Shown piece after piece: positions 55,260 through 63,243 of a stretch of 64,000 nucleotides of DNA. Source of the stretch: Verrucomicrobiia bacterium. Lineage in GTDB: Bacteria; Verrucomicrobiota; Verrucomicrobiia; Limisphaerales; JADLHS01. The stretch covers positions 22,624 to 86,623 of the forward strand of contig JAHCLO010000029.1 in assembly GCA_026125285.1 (NCBI GenBank), read 5' to 3'. Both the position numbers and the translations under genes were made by a program. Numbering within the stretch: position 1 is the stretch's first letter; each line of letters begins with the position of its first letter. The notes under the pieces were generated by a model, which was not told the DNA's origin, searched no databases, and was given only the letters and a program-made list of their open reading frames with translations.

Positions 55260-56015
55260 TCATTCGAGCAGCTTCAATTGGTCGGAATCCTCCAAGAACA
55301 CCAGGACGCTGCGCCAAAATTCTTCGGGTTGACCTCTGACCTCAATTTTCTTTCCCTCCAACTTCTTCACGTCACCGAGCTTCTGGATCATATCATCTGC
55401 TGTGATGGCGCACTCCAGCCGCTTACCGTGAACCTTGGTATCCAATTGCAGAATAAACCCGGACTTTTTTTGTTCGGTCGAAACAACTGTGCCGGTGAAA
55501 ACGTGCTCGGCATCGGCTGGTTGAAGCGTGACAGGTGATGACCCCTCCTTGGTGACCCAGCACTCCGGTCTTCCACCGCTGAATGAATCGTCGTCACAAT
55601 TGACTTTGATCAAGAGCGTGCTGCTGTTGGGTGGGATTCTGAACAATGCAGGATTCTTCCAATTCGGCGACGAACATTCCACAATGTCGCCAGGAATGGG
55701 GTCTGCTGAGGGGAGTGCTGGGCGAATCTTGTAGGTGCCAACGTCGGGTTTTTCAGCTTTCCCGGAAATCGTTATCGTGCTTGAGAACTTACCGCCCTGC
55801 GAAAAGACCCATGAGGTATAGTAACCTTCGCCAATTCCGGTCGGCTGTCTCCAATTGCCCGTGATGTCGACGGACGAGGCGGACGACGACGATGAGGATG
55901 AGGATGAGGACTTTGAGCAGCTAGTGACGATGATCAAACTTGAGGTGATGATGGCGGCGAGCAACGCAAGGTGAATCCGCAATCCGACGCAAAAACGTGC
56001 TTTCGTATTTTTCAT
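55260..56015 (-). CDS. Lipoprotein with a polyserine linker
   Basis: 251 residues. The signal peptide ends in a lipobox-like 'IIVTSC', directly followed by a run of about ten serines, then 'VDITGNWRQPTGIG' which resembles the start of lipocalin-like or DUF-type domains. The C-terminus has 'LDTKVHGKRLECAITADDMI'. No family is recognised. The serine run is encoded by a short tandem repeat (GATGAG units, plus strand), which could vary in length. Confidence 0.6.
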   Translation of the reverse strand: MKNTKARFCVGLRIHLALLAAIITSSLIIVTSCSKSSSSSSSSSSASSVDITGNWRQPTGIGEGYYTSWVFSQGGKFSSTITISGKAEKPDVGTYKIRPALPSADPIPGDIVECSSPNWKNPALFRIPPNSSTLLIKVNCDDDSFSGGRPECWVTKEGSSPVTLQPADAEHVFTGTVVSTEQKKSGFILQLDTKVHGKRLECAITADDMIQKLGDVKKLEGKKIEVRGQPEEFWRSVLVFLEDSDQLKLLE

Positions 56016-56037
56016 TTTGGATGATGTAGTGGTTTGG

Positions 56038-56460
56038 TCATTTCCTTCGGTAGCGGCTTTCGCCGCTGATCAAATCAACTCCTTCCATAGTCAGCGTTGA
56101 AAAGACGGAACCGTCGCCGTTGTAACAGACGATCTTGCCGCCCGACATATTCCACTTGCCGGTTGTGACCTCCCTGCTGCCGCCACTGTAGCCTTGAGCG
56201 TCTTTCCCTGGGTCGTATGTGAAGACAAATGAACCATCATTTCTGAAATCCAGGGTTCGGGTTTCTCCAAAAACAACAATGTCGCCACGCCGGTCATGGC
56301 CCCGCCTGTCCTGTTTGTGTTCGTAAACACCGGACACTGAAACCTTCCCACAGCCAGTGAGCAATGCCAGCAGACACAGCATGGAGATCGTGATGGCCAC
56401 GGAGTCCCACCATGCGGGGGTGCGTCGTATCGAGAAGACCCGTTGGATTCCGGCTCTCAT
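56038..56460 (-). CDS. Small lipoprotein of unknown function
   Basis: 140 residues. A hydrophobic segment ends in 'LLALLTGCGKVSVSGVYE' with a lipobox cysteine near residue 37. The mature part 'LDFRNDGSFVFTYDPGKD' and 'TTGKWNMSGGKIVCYNGDGS' looks like a lipocalin-type copper-resistance/META-like beta-barrel ('GKW...GGKI'). It lies 22 bases upstream of the polyserine lipoprotein, so the two probably form an operon. Confidence 0.6.
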   Translation of the reverse strand: MRAGIQRVFSIRRTPAWWDSVAITISMLCLLALLTGCGKVSVSGVYEHKQDRRGHDRRGDIVVFGETRTLDFRNDGSFVFTYDPGKDAQGYSGGSREVTTGKWNMSGGKIVCYNGDGSVFSTLTMEGVDLISGESRYRRK

Positions 56461-56511
56461 ATTCCGCCGAAGGAGTATCCTGTTTTGGGATACCAGTAAA
56501 GCCCCGGTTGA

Positions 56512-56778
56512 ATGTTGGCCGTGGCGAAGTCCATCTACAGCGCCGAACAGGTCAAACTCCAGGCACTCCTGCGGCAGGTCAGGGCCGAGGCGAATCTGAC
56601 GCAGGTCGGCTTGGCCGGGCGGCTCGGCAAACCGCAGTCCTTCGTCAGCAAATACGAGTCGGGTGAGCGCAGGCTTGATCTGGTTGAACTGCGCAGCGTG
56701 TGCCGGTGCTTGGGCATCAGCCTGACGAAGTTCGTGGAGCGTTTTGAATCTGCGTCAAAATACCCCAAGCGCCGGTGA
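56512..56778 (+). CDS. XRE-family helix-turn-helix regulator
   Basis: 88 residues. 'LRQVRAEANLTQVGLAGRLG' followed by 'KPQSFVSKYESGERRLDLVEL' is a Cro/C1-type HTH. It is divergent from the lipoprotein operon, with 51 bases between start codons, and could control it. The C-terminal 20 residues are short, so it has no effector domain. Confidence 0.88.
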   Translation: MLAVAKSIYSAEQVKLQALLRQVRAEANLTQVGLAGRLGKPQSFVSKYESGERRLDLVELRSVCRCLGISLTKFVERFESASKYPKRR

Positions 56779-56807
56779 TCCAAATGAACGGCAGGCGTCT
56801 CTTGCCG

Positions 56808-57218
56808 TCACAGCTTGAGACACGCTGCCAAGGCACTTTCAATCTCCGCTGACATCGCCGGGACGTGGATGAACTGATCGGCCCCCGCCGCCAGCAAAGC
56901 TTCGGCTGCGACAGGGGATGCTGCGACGACAATGACCGAGATCGGATTCATCGCCTTGATTGTCGTTACGATGTGAACAGCGTCCTCCTGGGGCGTGGCG
57001 TCGGGCCTGGCTGGATCGGAGGCGATGTTCCCAGGCGGCATGAACAGGGCCAGGTCGCTGCGCTTGTCACACGCAAGCCGGATGAAGTCCGGCACCGTCG
57101 TCGCCACATTAAAAATAAACTCGATGTCCGGGCGGGCCTGGCGGATGGCCTGGACGTAATACTCGTTCAGGGCTTCCTCACGGTTGCCGAGGACGATGTT
57201 GACCTGGCGGCGGTTCAC
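56808..57218 (-). CDS. Response-regulator receiver-like protein
   Basis: 136 residues from GTG 57218. 'VNIVLGNREEALNEYYVQAIRQ' and 'LALFMPPGNIAS' correspond to the first strand and the position of the phosphoacceptor strand. 'MNPISVIVVAASPVAAEALLAAGADQFIHVP' resembles the alpha4-beta5 end of CheY-like domains. The usual phosphoacceptor aspartate is not obvious, so it may be a pseudo-receiver. The frame is open to 57338, but that would overlap the divergent gene. Confidence 0.5.
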   Translation of the reverse strand: MNRRQVNIVLGNREEALNEYYVQAIRQARPDIEFIFNVATTVPDFIRLACDKRSDLALFMPPGNIASDPARPDATPQEDAVHIVTTIKAMNPISVIVVAASPVAAEALLAAGADQFIHVPAMSAEIESALAACLKL

Positions 57219-57331
57219 TTCATCAGGACACCAAGAAGTGGTGCGGCCAACAAGACGAAAGGGGCTTTCAGCGTCCTCGACGCAGTGGCGGCGTGATTGT
57301 ATTCTCACGCCGTCGAAAGCCGACACGGACG

Positions 57332-57886
57332 ATGGCACATCTGCCGCCCAAAGATTACTTCCGGGAGCACTACGCTGCCGATTACGCAGTGTTCGGCAGC
57401 AATAGTATGTGCGGGTTCTCCCTTGGTGACAGCCTGATTCCGCCCAAGCGGTCGCAGTTCAAGGGACTGGCTGAGTTCATCGTCTGCCAGTTTGAGTTGA
57501 ACTTGTTGAACCAGGCGATCTACACACACGCCGGGCAAGCGCACTGGGCGTGGCGGAACTTCTCGGCCCCGTTCGCCGATACGCACCTGTGCTCGATGGG
57601 GCACGGCATGGCGAATCACTTGCCGCCGTCGATCCTGCGCTTTGCCCAGGAGCCGTTCGCACGACCCGACACCATGCCGGTGACGATCACCTGGGAGTTG
57701 CTGGCGGACTACACGAAGTTCTTCCTGGGCGACTACCTCGATCAGTTCAGGGCAACTGAAGGCGGCAAAGATTTCTCGAAGGATGCTCTGATCGAGGCCA
57801 TCGCCAAGGACTGGGACTGCTCGGCGGTTGTGAAGACGGCGCACGGCTGGGAGTCGAAGCAAGTAGCAGAATTGTTGAAAACGTAG
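57332..57886 (+). CDS. Hypothetical protein upstream of the methyltransferase
   Basis: 184 residues from ATG 57332. It contains 'FVICQFELNLLNQAIYTHAG'-like helical segments ('LAEFIVCQFELNLLNQAIY'), 'FADTHLCSMGHGMANHLPPS' and 'LADYTKFFLGDYLDQF'. Two His/Cys-rich segments could bind a metal, but I recognise no family. It ends 15 bases before the methyltransferase start, suggesting cotranscription, and is divergent from the receiver-like gene across a 113-base gap. Confidence 0.5.
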   Translation: MAHLPPKDYFREHYAADYAVFGSNSMCGFSLGDSLIPPKRSQFKGLAEFIVCQFELNLLNQAIYTHAGQAHWAWRNFSAPFADTHLCSMGHGMANHLPPSILRFAQEPFARPDTMPVTITWELLADYTKFFLGDYLDQFRATEGGKDFSKDALIEAIAKDWDCSAVVKTAHGWESKQVAELLKT

Positions 57887-57901
57887 TCTCAAGTGCCTTC
57901 T

Positions 57902-59692
57902 ATGCCAATCACCGCAGCTACGCCCGCCCATATCACGGAGTCAGTTCACCAAGCAGCGAATGGGGCACTTGAAGAAGCGGCTCTCGGCACAGTGCCAGAC
58001 CAGAGCAAAGACGTGGTGGTGGTGAGCACCCACTTCGATGTTAGCAAGAGACTCCCGGATGTGGGCCAGCCACACCGATTGACGCCGGATACGGAGAGCT
58101 TACTCCGGGAGAGCGTTCGGATGCTGCGCATTGGAGGGTTATTGTTTGTATATGGAATCCCGCATGATCTGGCCTTCATCGGAGAGCGTTTATCTTTGAT
58201 GGATGATGAGACACGAAAGATGATCTTTAAGTATTGGATCGTGTTAGACATCGACGATGCGCCACGAGCAGATTTTTTGAAGCCCTCGCATCAAGGGCTC
58301 TTGATGTTTCTGAAATCCAAGCCGGGTCGAAAGACTGCTCCACCCTTTCACCTGAACAAGTCCCACGTTCGGATTCCACATCAGAAGTGTTCTGCGTGCG
58401 GGCAGTTCTTGAAGGATTGGGGAGGCAAGAGCGAGCTAATGCACGACAAGGGGACAGTGCTGTCGGATGTATGGCGTGACTTACCCAGAAGACCCATTCG
58501 GGATTGCGCTGTCCCACCTGACGTGATCAAACGCATCCACGAACTAACTTGGTGTGAAAATATCAAATACCAACATGTTTTGCAGCGAAGCCGCTGCTTG
58601 GAGATTGGGGGAACGAACGAGGCGCAGCCGCCTACAACAGATCACCAGAGCAGATGCACCCAATGGAATTACTTGGGGTGCCTTGAGACTGACAAAATCT
58701 ATGCAGGTGACTGCGTCACCTTTTTGAACCGTGCAAAGACGCTCCATCCCGATGGTTTCTTTGATTTGGCATTTGCCGATCCTCCCTACAACCTCCAGAA
58801 ACCTTACGCAGATTTTTCAGACGCCCTAGCCCCCGCTGACTATATCAAGTTGTGTAACTCTTGGTTGGAAGGCATGGTCGAGACGCTCAAGCCAGGCGGT
58901 AGTCTGTTCGTTCTTAACCTACCTAAATGGGCGATCCACCATGCGACTTTTCTCAGTCGCCGTTTGGAGTTCCGCCATTGGATTGCATGGGATGCCTCAG
59001 GTGAACCACGAGGGAAACTCAGTCCTTCGCACTATGCTTTGCTATATTTCACGAAGCCAGGCGGTGCCCCCACGTTCAACTACACGCCACTCGGTTCGGC
59101 TTCCAGCATGGAACGTGTGTCGCCTCCAGATGCACCCAAATACTGCCTCCGCCCGAAGTGCGTCAAACAGCGAAAGGAATTTGGCCAGGACGACAAAGTC
59201 GAGTTGTCTGATGTCTGGTTTGACATCCAACGCCTCAAACACGCTTTTGACGACCATCCGTGTCAATTGCCAGAGGCACTGATGGAGCGTTTACTGCTAC
59301 TTGCGAGCCGCTCTGGAGATAAGGTGTTCGACCCGTTCGGCGGCACTGGCACAACAGCGATTGCTTCCATCAAACAGAACCGTCGCTATGTCCTAGTGGA
59401 GCAATCCGAAAAATATCGAGCAGATGCCGAGGCGAAGGTAGCCGCCTTTCGGGAAAATCCGCACCAACAGCGGGCCCCACACAGGAGGGGCACAAGGCGT
59501 CCACGTCGGCGTTGGTCGCAAAAGGCAATCGTGCGTGAACTGAAGCAACTCGCTAGGAAACTGGGACGGATGCCCGCCGAACCAGACATCAATGCGCACG
59601 ATTCAACCCTTTTGCAGAAAATCGACGGCTCATTCCGATCAAGGAACGAAGCCTTGAAACGGTGTAGGCTGGTATTGCCAGCACCATCGTAA
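57902..59692 (+). CDS. Duplicated DNA methyltransferase with a degenerate first half
   Basis: 596 residues from ATG 57902 (GTG 57893 is also open). The second half is a beta-class amino-methyltransferase: 'DKIYAGDCVTFL' near residue 262, catalytic 'FADPPYNLQKPYADF' near residue 292, 'LKPGGSLFVLNLPKW', and the cofactor motif 'DPFGGTGTTAIAS' near residue 477. The first half (about 35-250) has the same order ('MLRIGGLLFVYGIPHD', a C-x-x-C pair, 'LSDVWRDLPRRPI') but 'VVVVSTHFDVSK' replaces the catalytic motif and the cofactor motif is missing. The last 60 residues resemble a homing-endonuclease-associated DNA-binding repeat ('AIVRELKQLARKLGRMPAEPD'). Confidence 0.85.
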   Translation: MPITAATPAHITESVHQAANGALEEAALGTVPDQSKDVVVVSTHFDVSKRLPDVGQPHRLTPDTESLLRESVRMLRIGGLLFVYGIPHDLAFIGERLSLMDDETRKMIFKYWIVLDIDDAPRADFLKPSHQGLLMFLKSKPGRKTAPPFHLNKSHVRIPHQKCSACGQFLKDWGGKSELMHDKGTVLSDVWRDLPRRPIRDCAVPPDVIKRIHELTWCENIKYQHVLQRSRCLEIGGTNEAQPPTTDHQSRCTQWNYLGCLETDKIYAGDCVTFLNRAKTLHPDGFFDLAFADPPYNLQKPYADFSDALAPADYIKLCNSWLEGMVETLKPGGSLFVLNLPKWAIHHATFLSRRLEFRHWIAWDASGEPRGKLSPSHYALLYFTKPGGAPTFNYTPLGSASSMERVSPPDAPKYCLRPKCVKQRKEFGQDDKVELSDVWFDIQRLKHAFDDHPCQLPEALMERLLLLASRSGDKVFDPFGGTGTTAIASIKQNRRYVLVEQSEKYRADAEAKVAAFRENPHQQRAPHRRGTRRPRRRWSQKAIVRELKQLARKLGRMPAEPDINAHDSTLLQKIDGSFRSRNEALKRCRLVLPAPS

Positions 59693-59788
59693 TCGCCTCA
59701 TTCAACCCGTCTCGATGACCAAGAGAGTCTGACTGATAACCTCAGCGTCGGACTCGTTTGGGGCGTTCACCGATTCCGCACTCCGATC

Positions 59789-59806
59789 TCTTGACAATTC
59801 TTGACA
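59789..59806 (+). promoter_or_regulatory. Candidate arm-type site near attR
   Basis: TCTTGACAATTCTTGACA, 18 bases, nearly identical to 38661-38679 and in the same orientation, 119 bases before the attR core. Confidence 0.4.
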
Positions 59807-59925
59807 TGAGAATTGCGGGTAGTTGCGGGAATCTGCGGACTCGCCATCCGGGAGACTGTGTGGTAGTGGTTTCCGAAGTATGCGCATTTCCGCCATTTCT
59901 GAGGGAGATGCGCCGGTTGCGGTCG

Positions 59926-59975
59926 TGCCCTGTCACGGCAGAGGTTACGGGTTCGAGCCCCGCCGCTCCCGCCAT
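59926..59975 (+). repeat. attR: 50-bp copy of the tRNA-Asp 3' part
   Basis: Identical to 38555-38604. The 5' half of the tRNA is absent here, so this is an attachment site and not a gene. It marks the right end of the integrated element of about 21.4 kb. Confidence 0.92.
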
Positions 59976-60092
59976 TCTTTTCCTAGGAATTCTGATTGTT
60001 TTCACGTCGGGCACCGGCAAAACGGCCCCGTTGAAACAAATTGAAACAACTTCGGCACACGCAGACCAGAAAAATTCTGTTCTCGGCTGCGT

Positions 60093-61112
60093 ATGTTGAA
60101 ACATCAAAAACATCAGTCTGTTGTATACAACTCCAATGGGGTTGACTTCACCATCTACGCAACACCCAAGCCCACCAAGTCTGGCCTGAAGATTTACTGG
60201 GTCTTGGAGGAACGGCTCACCACGGGCAAACGTCGGTTGCTGAACAACAAGTCGTTGAAGGCCGCAAAGGACCGGGCGGACAAAATTCGTGCCGCCACGC
60301 TCAAAGGGCAGGCCGCCCGCATGTCCCTGACCAACGGACAGTGGCAAGATGTATGGCTGGCGTTTGAAGTCCTCCGCAACGCGCCCTACGGTGAGTCCCT
60401 CTACTCCGCAGTCCACTCGTGGCTCGAATGTATACAACTGCTCGACGGCAAGGCCACCCTGTTCGACGCGGTAAAGTTCTTCGTCGAAAACCACCGGGGC
60501 AACGGACTCAAGCCGATCCGCATCCGCTTCGACGAGGCCGCCAAGCTCTACCACGCATTCAAGGTCGCCGACGGAAAATCCGCCTCGCACTGCGACAACA
60601 TCCGTTCACGCTTGAACCGGTTGGCGACGAAGCTGCCAGCCGGGGTGATGCTGGATGAACTGACTGCCGGACAGTTGGAGCAGGCCGTCGTGAATCTGGG
60701 GCTGCGCCCGAAGACGCGCAACGAGTACAAGATCACGCTGGGCAATTTGTTTACATGGGCCGCAAAGCAAAACCCACCGCTGGTGACCAAGGGCTTCAAC
60801 CCCGGCAAGGAGATGGAACGCTGCAAGATCAAGCATGGCGACGTAAAGTTCCTCCACGTGCCGGAGTTGGCCCAGATTCTCACCAGCCTCCCGGCTAAGC
60901 GCCCGGACCTGTTACCACTGGTGACCTTGGTTTGTTTTGCGGGACTTCGACCGTCGGAAGCAGCCCGGCTGACGTGGGCGGCGGTGCGGCTGTGCATCGA
61001 AGAATGGTTGGACAAACTCCCGCCGGTGTATACATCCGCCATCTACCAGACCAAGTGCGACGCGGTGTACCAGCACGTGTATGACATGTACGGTGGTGGA
61101 GTGGCGGGTTAA
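60093..61112 (+). pseudogene. Second tyrosine recombinase, C-terminally truncated
   Basis: 339 codons. Layout and sequence style match the intact integrase at 38721: an N-terminal arm domain, 'LLDGKATLFDAVKFFVENH' (compare 'LNGKGSLLDAARYYAVTH'), 'LRPKTRNEYKITLGNLFTWA' and box I 'CFAGLRPSEAARLTWAAV'. After that the expected domain ends abruptly: the remaining 40 residues lack the second arginine and the catalytic tyrosine. It lies 117 bases after attR, the same distance as the first integrase from attL, so it belonged to another element at the same tRNA. Confidence 0.85.
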
Positions 61113-61123
61113 GCTTGGTGCCG

Positions 61124-61332
61124 ATGAAGCGCCGGACGCTCAAGTCGCTCCGCTCCCGGCGGCAGCCTGACCACCACAATGTTTACGTTGTCCTGCTCGA
61201 TCCCGCCGTCGCCAAGCCAGGAAAGTGCGGGCCGAGAATCCGGATCGCGTTTCCAAGAAGCCTTGCGTTTATTTTGGTATGACTGGTTTGCGCAGGGCTG
61301 ACGCATGGTATCAGGCGACTGAGCTGAGTTGA
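61124..61332 (+). pseudogene. Frameshifted GIY-YIG nuclease remnant
   Basis: The first frame reads 'DHHNVYVVLLDPAVAK' (GIY-like strand) and a shifted frame continues 'RKVRAENPDRVSKKPCVYFG' and 'MTGLRRA' (YIG-like strand), then stops. About 150 further residues of a normal domain are missing. At least one indel and a truncation are needed, so it is not functional as written. Confidence 0.5.
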
Positions 61333-61533
61333 CCGAGTGGTGCCTCGACGGATAATTGCTTCGTGATGACGCCGCACGAGAAAGCCAGCAGGCCGGTATT
61401 AACTGACCTCCCTCACGGAGCGAGCCGGACGAGTATGCGTTCGCGATTGTGAACGGCGTGGCGTTGCTGCGTTAAGCCAGATCGAAATCGGCGAGGATGG
61501 TTTTCCGATCCGGTTCAAAACCCGCCCACGCTT
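61333..61533. other. Short gene-free interval in the decayed region
   Basis: A fragmentary frame ending 'DEYAFAIVNGVALLR' (stop near 61476) suggests another gene relic, but I cannot assign it. Nothing else was seen. Confidence 0.3.
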
Positions 61534-61752
61534 ATGAAAACCGCCCGGATCCAGATTCTCCTCTGCCTGGTTTGTTCCACCTTACTCCACCTTGCCGTCA
61601 GTCCGGCGTCGGCCCAAAGCACGGCGTTCACTTATCACGGCCGGCTGACTCCCGCCAGCGGCAGTAAAGCAGCCTGGGATGGTGCGCTGCCAGCGTGTTC
61701 TTCCCGAAAGCCCACATATTTCCCCTTTGGAGGACCGACAGTTGTGGAATGA
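61534..61752 (+). pseudogene. 5' fragment of a secreted protein gene
   Basis: The first 43 codons encode a good signal peptide (LLCLVCSTLLHLAVSPASAQ) followed by 'STAFTYHGRLTPASGS', the typical start of large verrucomicrobial exported proteins of the 'AFTYQGRL' kind. From about 61670 the frame becomes unrelated sequence and stops at 61752. The downstream part is missing, so this is a junction of a rearrangement. Confidence 0.55.
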
Positions 61753-61777
61753 GTTCTTGCTGCATGTGTTGTTGAGT

Positions 61778-63241
61778 TCACGCGAGAATCGCCTTCACCA
61801 CCTGGCCATGCACGTCGGTAAGCCGAAACCGGCGGCCCTGATGGAAGTACGTCAGGCGTTCGTGATCCACGCCCAGTAGATGCAGCAACGTGGCATGGAA
61901 GTCATGCACGTGGACGCCGTCGGTGGCGATGTTGTAACCGAATTCATCGGTCGAGCCGTAAACGAGGCCCGGCTTCACGCCGCCACCCGCCAGCCAGACG
62001 GTGAAGCAGCGCGGATGATGATCGCGCCCGTAATCGGTGGCCGTGAGTTTGCCTTGCGAGTAGTTGGTGCGCCCGAATTCGCCGCCCCACACCACCAGCG
62101 TGTCGTCCAACAAACCGCGTTGTTTGAGATCGGTGATCAACGCGGCGCTGGCTTGATCCGTTTCGCGGCATTGTTGTTGGATGCCTTTTGGCAGATTGCC
62201 GTGCTGGTCCCAACCCTGATGATAAAGCTGGATGAACTTCACGCCCCGTTCCGCCAGGCGACGAGCGAGCAGGCAATTCGCGGCGAACGTGCCGGGCTTC
62301 TTTGCGTCCGCACCGTAAAGGTCGAAGACATGCTCTGGTTCGCCGGCTAGGTCCATGACTTCGGGCACGCTGGTTTGCATGCGATACGCCATTTCGTACT
62401 GGCTGATGCGGGTGTCAATTTCCGTGTCGCCCAGTTTCTCCGCCGCGTGTTCGTGGAGTTCTTTCAAACAATCCAGCAGCAGTCGGCGACTTTCCGGGGA
62501 AACGCCATCGGGATTGTTGAGATACAGCACCGGCTCCTTGCCGGAACGGAATTGCACGCCTTGATGGCGTGACGGGAGAAAGCCACTGCCCCACAGGCGC
62601 GCGTAAAGCGGTTGATCCACCTTGCCCGGCGTGATCAACACCACGAAGGCTGGCAGGTTGGCGTTGTCGCTGCCCAGGCCGTAATGCACCCACGCGCCCA
62701 TGCTGGGCCGGCCAGAAATCTGCGAGCCGGTCTGGAGAAACGTGATGGCGGGATCGTGATTGATGGCTTCGGTGAACATCGAGCGCACGATACACAAATC
62801 ATCCACGACCTTCGCCGTGTGCGGCAGCAATTCACTAACCCAGGTGCCGTTGCGCCCGTGCTGATCGAATTTGTAGATCGAGCCGGCCAGCGGCAGCGAG
62901 GATTGGTTGCCGGACATGCCAGTGAGCCGCTGGCCCATTCGCACAGAGTCGGGCAACTGTTCGCCGTTGCGCTGGTTGAGCAACGGCTTGTAGTCAAACG
63001 TCTCCAACTGCGACGGGCCGCCCGCCATGAACAGAAAGATGACCCGCTTCGCCCGCGCCTCGAAGTGCGGCGGCTTCGGCGCGAGCGGATCGGCGGCCGC
63101 GGACCCGATCACGCTGCCCGCCCGGGCCGCGTCCCCCAGCAGGCCCGCCAGCGCGAGGCTTCCGAACCCCGCGCTACTCGCCTTCAGAAGCTCCCGCCGC
63201 GATAGCAAGCGATCAAAATGCGGATTCCAATGCTGGTTCAT
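61778..63241 (-). CDS. DUF1501-family exported protein
   Basis: 487 residues from ATG 63241. A Tat-type signal 'LSRRELLKASSAGFGSLALAG' is followed by 'RVIFLFMAGGPSQLETFDYKP', 'PHTAKVVDDLCIVRSM', 'LDDTLVVWGGEFGRTNYSQG' and 'GRDHHPRCFTVWLAGGGVKPG', all hallmarks of the DUF1501 (sulfatase-like) family. These genes almost always pair with DUF1549/DUF1553 cytochrome-type genes in the PVC group, as here. The exact function of the pair is unproven. Confidence 0.93.
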   Translation of the reverse strand: MNQHWNPHFDRLLSRRELLKASSAGFGSLALAGLLGDAARAGSVIGSAAADPLAPKPPHFEARAKRVIFLFMAGGPSQLETFDYKPLLNQRNGEQLPDSVRMGQRLTGMSGNQSSLPLAGSIYKFDQHGRNGTWVSELLPHTAKVVDDLCIVRSMFTEAINHDPAITFLQTGSQISGRPSMGAWVHYGLGSDNANLPAFVVLITPGKVDQPLYARLWGSGFLPSRHQGVQFRSGKEPVLYLNNPDGVSPESRRLLLDCLKELHEHAAEKLGDTEIDTRISQYEMAYRMQTSVPEVMDLAGEPEHVFDLYGADAKKPGTFAANCLLARRLAERGVKFIQLYHQGWDQHGNLPKGIQQQCRETDQASAALITDLKQRGLLDDTLVVWGGEFGRTNYSQGKLTATDYGRDHHPRCFTVWLAGGGVKPGLVYGSTDEFGYNIATDGVHVHDFHATLLHLLGVDHERLTYFHQGRRFRLTDVHGQVVKAILA

Positions 63242-63243
63242 CG

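Noticed and set aside
59926..59975. A second tRNA-Asp gene
   Set aside because: Only the anticodon-arm-to-CCA half is present. The acceptor 5' strand and D-arm are missing, so it cannot fold as a tRNA.
59742..60590. Minus-strand open frame containing 'MAGAAGLEPVTSAVTG', also seen at 38392-38604
   Set aside because: This is the well-known false translation of the complement of a tRNA gene. It marks the attachment sites and does not encode a protein.
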